DNA of 5,619 nt from Acidimicrobiaceae bacterium (lineage in GTDB: Bacteria; Actinomycetota; Acidimicrobiia; Acidimicrobiales; RAAP-2): the NCBI GenBank assembly GCA_003135595.1, contig PLCI01000125.1, forward strand, positions 1-5,619, read 5' to 3'. Below the pieces are notes generated by a model. It saw only the letters and a program-made list of their open reading frames with translations. It did not search any database and was not told where the DNA came from. Both the position numbers and the translations under genes were made by a program. Of this stretch, positions 1 through 5,442 are shown one piece after another (the stretch's first letter is position 1; every line of letters begins with the position of its first letter).

Positions 1-425
1 GGCGTCCGATCAAAGCCAAGGCTCTTGTAGAGACCCTGTGCGACCGTCATGTAGGTCGTCGAGTGCAGCACGATCCGCGCACGCCCCTCATCACGGGCCA
101 GACGGATGCACTCCTGTACGAGCGCGCGCCCCACGCCCTCGCCCTGGTGGCGAGGATCGACCGCAAGCATCCGAATGCCTGCGGCGTCGACGTCATCGAA
201 CTCGCTCATGGCTCGCTCGGCGCCCGGCACGTAGGTGACGCCGCCGAGCACGGTCCCGCGGTCGCCGATCGCGACGAGCACCACGCTGTCGGCAGCCCGA
301 CCGGCGACGTCGCGCAGCTCGTGCTCGTAGTCGCCGAGAGGCTCGTCGAAGAGCGCCGCGTAGGCGCTGACGGTCAGCTCGCTCAGCGCGGCAAAGTCAG
401 CCGGCAGTGCACGTCTGATCTCCAC
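1..425 (-). CDS. GNAT-family N-acetyltransferase (3' end cut by window edge)
   Basis: Likely moves an acetyl group from acetyl-CoA to an amine or amino acid; the substrate cannot be told. The 141 visible residues begin VEIRRALPADFAAL, the usual beta1-alpha1 opening of GNAT proteins. A central strand (about 84-90, IRMLAVD) leads into the acetyl-CoA pyrophosphate loop at 92-100, with the (Q/R)xxGxG pattern at Q94, G97 and G99. The late motif YKSLGF is at 133-138. Only the last C-terminal strand(s) should be missing past the left edge. I chose the GTG at 425 because IR-A-x-x-x-D normally follows the initiator directly and no other ATG, GTG or TTG lies in this frame after the preceding stop. The ribosome-binding site is weak (GGGA about 10 bases upstream). 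It lies 78 bases after the SDR stop on the same strand, so co-transcription is likely. Family assignment is firm; specificity is unknown. Confidence 0.88.
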   Translation of the reverse strand, partial: MEIRRALPADFAALSELTVSAYAALFDEPLGDYEHELRDVAGRAADSVVLVAIGDRGTVLGGVTYVPGAERAMSEFDDVDAAGIRMLAVDPRHQGEGVGRALVQECIRLARDEGRARIVLHSTTYMTVAQGLYKSLGFDRT

Positions 426-503
426 GGCCCAATCGTCCCATGGTGTTGCACGTCGAGGCAGCGCCGTGCTTGTGTCGGCGAACCACGTGGTCTCGTCGAG
501 TCG

Positions 504-1487
504 CTAGAGGAAGCTGACGCCGGTCAGTCGCTCGGAGAGCTCCCAGAGGCGCCGAGCATTGTCGTCGTCGACCAGGTAGTCCATGAAACCGTTGGCGGTT
601 GGATTGACGCCCTGCACGCCGAGGTCGCAGTCCGCGAGGTAGGCGCCGTTGTGCTCGCCGAGGGATGCCGCAGTCGCCGCCCACACCTGCGTCGCGGCGC
701 CCGCGGGCACGGACTTGAACGGCATGCGCCGCGGCTCGCCGCCCTCGTCGTAGTCGGCGAACCTGATCGCCCGCTCCCGTGCGAACGACCTCATGTCGTT
801 GCGCAGCTGGTCGTCGAGGTGACGCCCGAGCTCGGTGACGATGCCGCCCGGGTGCACGGAGAACGAGAGCAGGCCGATCGGGCCCGCTCGCGTGGCGAGC
901 TCTCGTGCGAACAGCGCGTTCGCGGTCTTCGACCGGCCATACGCCAGCCACGCGTCGTAGGGCGTGACCTCGAAGTTGAAGTCGTCCAGATCGACGTCCG
1001 AGCGCGAGTGGCCCGCCGAGGACAGCGTCACCACCCGGGGGGAGTCTCCAGCGAGGAGCGCGGGGGCCAGCCGGCCAGTCACGGCGAAGTGGCCGAGGTG
1101 GTTGGTGCCGAACTGCATCTCGAACCCATCGACGGTCCGGCTGAGCGGACACGCCATGACGCCGGCGTTGTTGACGAGGACGTCGATCGCCTCGTGGCGC
1201 TTCAGGTAGTGCTCGGCGAACCGCTCGATGCTCGAGAGATCCGACAGGTCGACGACGTCGGCCTCGAGATGCGCCGCAGGGAGGAGCACCCGCAGGCGAT
1301 CGACCGATTCCTGGGCTCGCTCGCGACTGCGAGCCAGCATGGTGACGGCTGCCCCGTGCGCCGCAAACGCTCTGCTGGACTCGAAGCCCAGCCCACTCGC
1401 AGCCCCCGTGACCACGATGCGTCGAGTGCTGAGGTCCATGCCCTCAAGCACTTCGTCGGTGGTCGTGTCGCGATTGAACCCAGCCAT
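504..1487 (-). CDS. Short-chain dehydrogenase/reductase, retinol-dehydrogenase-like
   Basis: Predicted cytosolic NAD(P)-dependent oxidoreductase of 327 residues, interconverting an alcohol and a carbonyl; the substrate is unknown. The Rossmann dinucleotide motif TGAASGLG is at 27-34, NNAG at 106-109, NHLGH at 129-133, the catalytic serine is in TLSSAGH (S156/S157), and the YxxxK pair is Y183/K187. HPGG at 212-215 follows. R53 and R55 after the second strand (LARSRER) suggest NADP(H), by inference. The length (over 300), NHLGHF and the long C-terminal part fit the retinol dehydrogenase/WW-oxidoreductase-like branch better than FabG-like enzymes. Start: ATG at 1487 with GAAGGA (1495-1500) 7 bases upstream. 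The 16 residues before M17 resemble the usual leader of this branch, so I kept the longer form. It is divergent from the epoxide hydrolase and followed by the GNAT gene. Confidence 0.92.
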   Translation of the reverse strand: MAGFNRDTTTDEVLEGMDLSTRRIVVTGAASGLGFESSRAFAAHGAAVTMLARSRERAQESVDRLRVLLPAAHLEADVVDLSDLSSIERFAEHYLKRHEAIDVLVNNAGVMACPLSRTVDGFEMQFGTNHLGHFAVTGRLAPALLAGDSPRVVTLSSAGHSRSDVDLDDFNFEVTPYDAWLAYGRSKTANALFARELATRAGPIGLLSFSVHPGGIVTELGRHLDDQLRNDMRSFARERAIRFADYDEGGEPRRMPFKSVPAGAATQVWAATAASLGEHNGAYLADCDLGVQGVNPTANGFMDYLVDDDNARRLWELSERLTGVSFL

Positions 1488-1516
1488 TCGTCCGTCCTTC
1501 TGTCGCTCTCAACGCC

Positions 1517-1522
1517 AACCTA
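1517..1522 (-). promoter_or_regulatory. Possible -10 element for the minus-strand SDR
   Basis: Read on the minus strand, TAGGTT matches the TANNNT pattern and would start transcription near 1510, leaving a short leader of about 23 bases that contains the GAAGGA ribosome-binding site. No good -35 hexamer sits 16-18 bases upstream (the sequence there reads GGTCTT at 17-base spacing), so this is only a candidate. Confidence 0.25.
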
Positions 1523-1563
1523 AGTCACCGAGCGTCCTGAAGACCACGGTCCGTGCCCGGCGG

Positions 1564-1592
1564 TTGCGCCCAGTGCAGGACCCTCCTAGTTT
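1564..1592 (+). promoter_or_regulatory. Putative housekeeping-type promoter of the epoxide hydrolase
   Basis: TTGCGC (1564-1569) and TAGTTT (1587-1592) are separated by exactly 17 bases, resembling the consensus for a primary sigma factor. Transcription would begin near 1599, giving a leader of about 40 bases with GGGAG (1628-1632) placed 7 bases before the ATG at 1640. A short inverted repeat (GATCG 1610-1614, CGATC 1622-1626) lies in that leader. This is a pattern match only. Confidence 0.45.
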
Positions 1593-1639
1593 CAAGGCGC
1601 CTCGTCAGCGATCGACGAAAACGATCCGGGAGTCACGTG

Positions 1640-2617
1640 ATGCATGAGATCACCCACGAGCAGGTCGATGTCGGCGAGATCGAACTGCACGTCGCCAGCT
1701 GCGGTCCAGCAGGGGGGTACCCGGTGCTCCTCTGTCATGGCTTCCCGGAGCTCTGGTACTCGTGGCGGCACCAGCTCGAGGCGCTGGGAGCAGCCGGCTT
1801 CCGCGCGTTCGCGCCCGACCTGCGCGGCTACGGCGACAGCAGCTGTCCGGCGGGCGACGTCGCCCACTACGGGTCCGACCGGATCACCGGTGACCTCTGC
1901 GGACTGCTCGACCACTACGGCTACGACCAGGGTGTCTTCGTCGGCCACGACTGGGGCGCGCTCGCGGTCTGGGAGATGGGGAAGCTCCATCCGGGCCGGG
2001 TGGCCGCGATCTACAACATGAGCGTCCCGTTCTCGCCGCCGCCCGCGTCGCCACCAATCGAGCGCCTCGAGGCGATCTTCGCCGACAAGTTCTTCTACAT
2101 CCTGTACTTCCAGCCCGTGGGTCGTGCTGAGGCCGAGCTCGAGGCCGACCCCCGGACGTTCTTGCGCAGGTTCTTCTACTCGGCCGGGGGCGAGGGACGA
2201 CGGGAGGGGCCCGGCATGGGGCTCGCGCCGCGTGCGGGAACCCGGCTCCAGGACACGCTGCTCGAGGCCCCCGCCCGTCTCCCGGCATGGCTCGGAGAGG
2301 ATGACGTCGACGTCTACGCGGCGGCCTTCACCAAGAGCGGGTTCTTCGGCCCGCTCAGCTACTACCGGAACCTCGACGCCAACTGGCGGCGGTCGAGGGA
2401 CGTTCCCTCGTCGATGCTGTCAATGCCGACGGGGTTCCTCACCGGCTCGCTCGACCCGGTGAAGGGCATGTTCCGCAACGCCGCAGAGGCAATGGCAACC
2501 GAGCTCCCCGAGTTCCGGGGCACGACCGAGGTCGAGGGTGCCGGCCACTGGGTGCAGCAGGAGCGGCCCGCCGAGGTCAACGCCGCGCTCCTTGGCTTCC
2601 TCTCCTCGCTGGACTGA
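1640..2617 (+). CDS. Epoxide hydrolase, alpha/beta-hydrolase fold
   Basis: Predicted cytosolic enzyme of 325 residues that opens an epoxide to a vicinal diol through an ester bound to aspartate. Visible: oxyanion-hole HGFPE at 33-37, nucleophile motif GHDWG at 102-106 (D104), acid D272 in GSLDP, and base H303 in GAGHW. The family's Asp-Asp-His triad is therefore complete, and Asp rather than Ser at the nucleophile favours an epoxide hydrolase (or a haloalkane-dehalogenase-like relative) over an esterase. The cap region is roughly 130-250; Y153 or Y156 and Y241 or Y242 are candidates for the two ring-opening tyrosines (inferred). Length is normal. I chose ATG 1640 because GGGAG (1628-1632) lies 7 bases upstream; an upstream GTG at 1553 would add 29 basic residues outside the fold and begins before the predicted promoter. 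It is first of a plus-strand cluster, 20 bases ahead of an SDR. The true substrate cannot be read from sequence. Confidence 0.9.
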   Translation: MHEITHEQVDVGEIELHVASCGPAGGYPVLLCHGFPELWYSWRHQLEALGAAGFRAFAPDLRGYGDSSCPAGDVAHYGSDRITGDLCGLLDHYGYDQGVFVGHDWGALAVWEMGKLHPGRVAAIYNMSVPFSPPPASPPIERLEAIFADKFFYILYFQPVGRAEAELEADPRTFLRRFFYSAGGEGRREGPGMGLAPRAGTRLQDTLLEAPARLPAWLGEDDVDVYAAAFTKSGFFGPLSYYRNLDANWRRSRDVPSSMLSMPTGFLTGSLDPVKGMFRNAAEAMATELPEFRGTTEVEGAGHWVQQERPAEVNAALLGFLSSLD

Positions 2618-2625
2618 AGCGTACC

Positions 2626-2631
2626 TACAGT
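2626..2631 (+). promoter_or_regulatory. TANNNT -10 element placed for leaderless transcription of the SDR
   Basis: TACAGT ends 6 bases before the A of the ATG at 2638, so transcription would begin at or next to the start codon. No purine-rich ribosome-binding site is present in the 20 bases between the two genes, which fits a leaderless mRNA of the kind common in actinobacteria. No clear -35 is present. Confidence 0.4.
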
Positions 2632-2637
2632 GCACGA

Positions 2638-3405
2638 ATGGACCTCACCTTCGAAGGGCACGTCGCGGTCGTCACGGGCGCGAGCACCGGCATCGGCAGG
2701 GCGACGGCCATCGCACTCGCGAAGGAGGGCGTCCAGGTGGTCGGCGCCTCACGGCGGCCCCCCGCCGCGGACGTGGAGGGCATCTCGCACTTCGAGGTCG
2801 ACCTCGCGGACCCGGCGGCGCCGGCGATGCTGATCGACCACGCCGCGCAGCTGCACGGTCGCCTCGACATCCTCGTCAACAACGCCGCCACCGGGAGACT
2901 GGGCACCGGTGTGCTCGACGCTGGTGATGACGTCTGGTCCGACGCGCTGGGACTCAACCTCCGTGCGGCGGTGCGTGCGACGCAGGCCGCGATCCCGCAC
3001 CTTCTCGTGCGCGGCGGCGTGATCGTGAACGTGACCTCGGTGAACGGGCGGGTGCCCAGCCCCCAGGCCTCTGCGTACAGCGCGTCGAAGGCGGCGCTGC
3101 TCAACTTCGGCAAGTCGGTTGCGTCGGAGTACGCGGGCCAGGGGATACGCGTCGTGACGGTCTCACCTGGGCTCACCGCGACGCCGATGTGGTTGGGCCC
3201 CGAAGGTGTGGCGAGCCAGATCTCGGCGCTCGGTGAGGGCGAGCCTGGGGCGATCGCCGAGGCGACCGCCGCGTCGACGCCGTTGGGCCGATTCCTCACG
3301 CCCGAGGAGATCGCCTCGTGCATCTGTTTTGTCGCATCGCCTCGCGCGTCGGCGGTCACGGGAACCGAGTTCGTCGTCGACGGCGGCATCACTCCGACGA
3401 TGTAG
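2638..3405 (+). CDS. Classical short-chain dehydrogenase/reductase (FabG-like)
   Basis: A 255-residue NAD(P)-dependent oxidoreductase of the classical SDR family, which usually forms tetramers in the cytosol. The cofactor motif TGASTGIG is at 13-20. The acidic pocket residue is in VDLAD (about 54-58), and NNAA is at 81-84, where most relatives have NNAG. N107, S134, Y147 and K151 (YSASK) complete the Asn-Ser-Tyr-Lys tetrad. SPG at 176-178 and VDGG at 247-250 are the usual C-terminal marks. R39/R40 after the second strand suggest NADP(H) (inferred). It follows the epoxide hydrolase by 20 bases without a recognisable ribosome-binding site; a TANNNT box 6 bases before the ATG suggests leaderless expression as well as possible read-through from the hydrolase promoter. 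It might oxidise the diol made by the hydrolase, but this is context only. FabG-like identity does not imply fatty acid synthesis. Confidence 0.93.
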   Translation: MDLTFEGHVAVVTGASTGIGRATAIALAKEGVQVVGASRRPPAADVEGISHFEVDLADPAAPAMLIDHAAQLHGRLDILVNNAATGRLGTGVLDAGDDVWSDALGLNLRAAVRATQAAIPHLLVRGGVIVNVTSVNGRVPSPQASAYSASKAALLNFGKSVASEYAGQGIRVVTVSPGLTATPMWLGPEGVASQISALGEGEPGAIAEATAASTPLGRFLTPEEIASCICFVASPRASAVTGTEFVVDGGITPTM

Positions 3406-3411
3406 CCATCC

Positions 3412-3418
3412 AGGAGGG
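3412..3418 (+). promoter_or_regulatory. Strong Shine-Dalgarno sequence facing an out-of-frame GTG
   Basis: AGGAGGG is the best ribosome-binding match in this region and lies 7 bases before GTG at 3426. That GTG opens a 91-codon frame (3426-3701) overlapping the membrane-protein gene in another frame. The membrane-protein frame itself is closed by TGA at 3427-3429, so this site cannot serve a nearby start in that frame; the ATG at 3439 is 20 bases away, too far. Confidence 0.5.
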
Positions 3419-3453
3419 TCGAGCGGTGAACGGCCAAGATGGTCGGCACACCG

Positions 3454-3461
3454 AAAGGGAG
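3454..3461 (+). promoter_or_regulatory. Ribosome-binding site deciding the start of the 72-residue membrane protein
   Basis: AAAGGGAG ends 7 bases before ATG 3469. This spacing and match favour ATG 3469 over the in-frame ATG at 3439, which has no usable site upstream. Confidence 0.65.
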
Positions 3462-3468
3462 ATCGCTC

Positions 3469-3687
3469 ATGAGGGACTTCTTCAAGCTCGCGGCAGCTGG
3501 CCCGATGTTCTTCGTGAGCTCTTGGATGCTGATGCTCTTCGCCGGGGCGCTCGCAAAGAACGTCGGCATACTTCCGTTCGGCTACGTGACCTCGATGGTG
3601 GCCACGATCGGCCTGTGGCTCACGATCGCACCAGCGATCGGCGCGGTGGCGAGACTCACCAGGTCCAAGAAGTCGAAGAAGGGCTGA
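3469..3687 (+). CDS. Small two-helix membrane protein, function unknown
   Basis: I do not recognise this 72-residue protein. It begins MRDFFKLAAAGPMFFV and has two hydrophobic stretches, about 9-28 and 36-60, joined by a short loop (AKNVGILPF), then a strongly basic tail RLTRSKKSKKG. Basic residues at both ends predict both termini in the cytoplasm, a helical hairpin. There is no signal-peptide cleavage site or lipobox. G/C at third codon positions and the membrane-like composition support real coding; the overlapping frames are rich in Arg, His and Asp, as noncoding frames here tend to be. ATG 3469 is chosen on its ribosome-binding site; ATG 3439 would add ten residues (MVGTPKGRSL). It begins 63 bases after the SDR stop and may be in the same transcript. 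It may be an accessory membrane subunit or a stand-alone small protein; no function is claimed. Confidence 0.75.
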   Translation: MRDFFKLAAAGPMFFVSSWMLMLFAGALAKNVGILPFGYVTSMVATIGLWLTIAPAIGAVARLTRSKKSKKG

Positions 3688-3759
3688 TCGTCCGACACTG
3701 AACCCCCAACGATCCCGCGGGCGCACCCACGAGCCCGAGACCGCCGTCGCTGGAGGTAG

Positions 3760-3798
3760 CTGGGCGCGCCACATCGTCACCTGCCCGAGCGCGCCCAG
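3760..3798. repeat. Perfect 10-base inverted repeat in the intergenic gap
   Basis: CTGGGCGCGC (3760-3769) and GCGCGCCCAG (3789-3798) are perfect reverse complements separated by 19 bases. In RNA this is a very GC-rich stem with a long loop, about 70 bases past the 72-residue protein's stop and 55 bases before the next gene. There is no run of T after it, so it is not a standard intrinsic terminator; it could be a Rho-type or tail-less transcription barrier or a two-half-site protein-binding element. Confidence 0.4.
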
Positions 3799-3853
3799 AT
3801 GCTGTCGCGCCTCGATCCCACCACTGGCAGGGTCTCCGGAGCAGACTCGAGAC

Positions 3854-4165
3854 GTGGATCCCCGCGGCGTCAGGCGATTCGCGGAGGCACTCGGCGCGTG
3901 CCTGTGGATTCTCTCGATTCTCTCGCTCGTCGCGTCGCTGGTCGTCCCGCTCATCGTGCACCGAGTCCTCGCAGAGCACGGGGTTCGCGACAGCTTCGCG
4001 CCGTGGACCGTTTTGCTGGTCGGGATCTTCGCCTCCCTTGTCCTGGCGGCGGTCGCGCTCATCTTGTGGATGCTCTGCGTCATCCACGACCGTCAGGCGG
4101 GGTCGGCCCCCAACCCCGGCGTCGAGGCTGGCGCGTCATCCGCGCGGGAGGGACCGACTGCCTAG
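3854..4165 (+). CDS. Small two-helix membrane protein, function unknown
   Basis: An unrecognised 103-residue protein. After a short basic N-terminus (MDPRGVRRFAEALG) come two hydrophobic segments, about 13-35 and 51-77, with a polar connector (HRVLAEHGVRDSF). A Gly/Ala/Ser/Pro-rich tail of about 25 residues follows HDRQ. By the positive-inside rule both ends are probably cytoplasmic. GTG 3854 is the only ATG/GTG/TTG that includes the first helix after the upstream region; a ribosome-binding site is poor (GGAG at 3838-3841, 12 bases away). CAGACT at 3842-3847 lies 6 bases before the GTG, an imperfect match to a leaderless -10. A 9-base tandem duplication gives ILSILS in the first helix. Its stop overlaps the stop of the convergent secreted protein. 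G/C at third positions and the hydrophobic pattern support coding; there is no functional clue beyond membrane location. Confidence 0.7.
   Translation: MDPRGVRRFAEALGACLWILSILSLVASLVVPLIVHRVLAEHGVRDSFAPWTVLLVGIFASLVLAAVALILWMLCVIHDRQAGSAPNPGVEAGASSAREGPTA
3907..3925 (+). repeat. Two-copy 9-base tandem repeat inside a membrane helix
   Basis: ATTCTCTCG occurs twice head to tail (3908-3916 and 3917-3925), with one further matching base before it. It is in frame and encodes Ile-Leu-Ser twice (residues 19-24 of the 103-residue membrane protein). It is either a recent slippage duplication or chance in low-complexity hydrophobic coding. Confidence 0.6.
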
Positions 4166-5415
4166 GTGAGCTTGATCTGCAGCGTCGCGGTCAGGCGCGA
4201 CGTTGATCCTCGCGCGGTGACCGTGTGGAGGCCCTTCGCGCCCGCAGTCGAGGCGTGGACGACTCCCTTGCACGAGAACGACCCCGAAGCGCTTGCCTTG
4301 GCAGAGCAGAGCACAACCGACGCGGGATGCGGCGAGTGCAGCCCGGTCCTGTAGGTCACCTTGACGGTTTCCCCCGAACTGAAGCCGGTGCCGGGGAACT
4401 TGATCGTCTTGCCAGGGGCGACGGCGGCAAGGTTCGAGACGAACGTGGGTCCGGGCGCGGTGTACGTGAACTGGGTGGCCGCGCTCGTGGCGCTCTTTCC
4501 ACCGATCGAGACCACGTAGATCTGGAGCGAGTCCGGGTTCTCTCCCACGGGTGTCACGAGCGTGATCACTGTGTCCGAGACGGGGTTGAACCCGACCTGC
4601 TGGTCGCCCATGAAGACCGCGTTGACGGCGCTCAGGTGCGAGCCCGTCAGCGTCAGGAAGGTCCCGCCGGTGACCGGCCCATGGTTCGGGCTCACCTTCG
4701 AGACGACGGGCGCCGCCACGAAGGTGAACTGGTCGATCGCAGTCGGGAGATTCGGTCCGCCGGCCGTGGTGACCGTGACGTGCACCGTGCCGGCGATGGT
4801 CGTCGGCGTCACCGCGGAGATGGAGTTGGCACTGGTGGGGAGGAAGCTCGCAGCGGGTGCGGACCCGAAGTCGACAGCCGTCGCACCGGAGAACCCCGTG
4901 CCGGAGATGGTCACCGAGGTCCCGCCAGAGGACGGCCCGATGGCGACCGACAGCCCCGTGAGCCGAGGTGTCGGCACGAAGGTGGGTCCGAGCGTGAGGT
5001 AGGCCTTGTTCGACGAGTTGTAGATCTCGTTGCCATTGGCATCGGTCGCGGTGAAGGCCGGGTCAACCGTCGGCACCGCCGCGAGCTTCGCCGAGGTGAC
5101 GATGGCCCCGGTGAAGTCCCAGGTGACGCTGGACCACGCGGTGTACGTGGTCGAGTGGCCCCCCTTGCCGCTGCCATTGCAGGTCGTCGAGAGATAGACG
5201 TCGCCCATCGGGAAACCCGTGCTGGGATCGAACTGCGTCGCGTACGACGTTTCCTGTATGCCGCCGCACCAGTATCCGAGTATCTGGAACGCGTTGCTCT
5301 GGGGAAGCAGGAGCGAGGTCGGCGTGGCCGTCGCGCTCGCCGGCACGGCGAGTCCCCCTGCGATGCCAACAACGGCAATCCCACCGATGAACCAGCGACG
5401 AAGCTTCCGAGTCAT
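4162..5415 (-). CDS. Secreted protein with IPT/TIG (Ig-like) domains
   Basis: A 417-residue exported protein. The signal peptide has a basic start (MTRKLRRW), a hydrophobic core at about 9-24 and a likely cleavage after PASA (about 25-28). Residues 31-149 form an unrecognised N-terminal domain with C50 and C79. Two IPT/TIG-type repeats follow, at about 150-233 and 236-319, each with the PxxGPxxGGTxxTxxG pattern (GPSSGGTSVTISGTGF at 160-175; SPNHGPVTGGTFLTLTG at 242-258) and closing QFTF/QFTY. Residues 322-417 are another beta-rich domain (PGTGFSSGETVKVTY) with C370 and C382. The four Cys pair naturally as two disulfides outside the cell (inferred). There is no LPXTG, lipobox or C-terminal membrane anchor, so it is released or held by protein contacts. 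I chose ATG 5415 for its GGAGGG (5421-5426) and because the signal peptide begins there. Likely role is surface adhesion or matrix binding; ligand unknown. Confidence 0.88.
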   Translation of the reverse strand: MTRKLRRWFIGGIAVVGIAGGLAVPASATATPTSLLLPQSNAFQILGYWCGGIQETSYATQFDPSTGFPMGDVYLSTTCNGSGKGGHSTTYTAWSSVTWDFTGAIVTSAKLAAVPTVDPAFTATDANGNEIYNSSNKAYLTLGPTFVPTPRLTGLSVAIGPSSGGTSVTISGTGFSGATAVDFGSAPAASFLPTSANSISAVTPTTIAGTVHVTVTTAGGPNLPTAIDQFTFVAAPVVSKVSPNHGPVTGGTFLTLTGSHLSAVNAVFMGDQQVGFNPVSDTVITLVTPVGENPDSLQIYVVSIGGKSATSAATQFTYTAPGPTFVSNLAAVAPGKTIKFPGTGFSSGETVKVTYRTGLHSPHPASVVLCSAKASASGSFSCKGVVHASTAGAKGLHTVTARGSTSRLTATLQIKLT

Positions 5416-5420
5416 CGTGA

Positions 5421-5426
5421 CCCTCC
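5421..5426 (-). promoter_or_regulatory. Ribosome-binding site fixing the secreted protein's start
   Basis: On the minus strand GGAGGG lies 5 bases before ATG 5415. A longer reading from 5574 is possible in the same frame, but it lacks this site, hides the signal peptide behind 53 Arg/Ser-rich residues and overlaps the upstream gene. Confidence 0.75.
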
Positions 5427-5442
5427 GTTGTCTCGAACTTCG

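Noticed and set aside
63..1523. Long plus-strand open frame (486 codons) opposite the first SDR and the GNAT gene
   Set aside because: Its codons lie exactly opposite those of the SDR and GNAT genes. In that register a stop needs TTA, CTA or TCA in the real genes, which are rare in GC-rich coding sequence. The peptide has no domain and is Val/Arg/Glu/His-rich.
1545..1555. CACGG-T-CCGTG palindrome in the divergent intergenic region
   Set aside because: Arms of only 5 bases in GC-rich DNA; a regulator site is possible but nothing else supports it.
1553..1639. N-terminal extension of the epoxide hydrolase to GTG 1553
   Set aside because: The 29 added residues are Arg/Ser/Cys-rich and unlike the fold. 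The extension would begin upstream of the putative promoter, while ATG 1640 has GGGAG at ideal spacing.
1633..1640. TCACGTGA palindrome just before the hydrolase start
   Set aside because: An 8-base palindrome containing CACGTG is expected by chance at this GC content and sits between the ribosome-binding site and the start codon; CCACGTGG also occurs at 483-490 in an unrelated context.
2625..3569. Minus-strand open frame (314 codons) opposite the second SDR
   Set aside because: The SDR has a complete set of family motifs on the plus strand, and the antisense peptide is a Ser/Ala/Pro/Thr-rich shadow without domains. It also runs over the small membrane protein.
3714..3721. CCCGCGGG palindrome after the 72-residue protein gene, considered as a terminator
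   Set aside because: It has no loop and no following T-run, so it cannot form a standard terminator hairpin.
3163..4083. Minus-strand open frame (306 codons) spanning the second SDR end, the small membrane protein and the intergenic repeat
   Set aside because: It crosses several well-supported plus-strand features, is Arg/His-rich and has no recognisable domain or clear ribosome-binding site.
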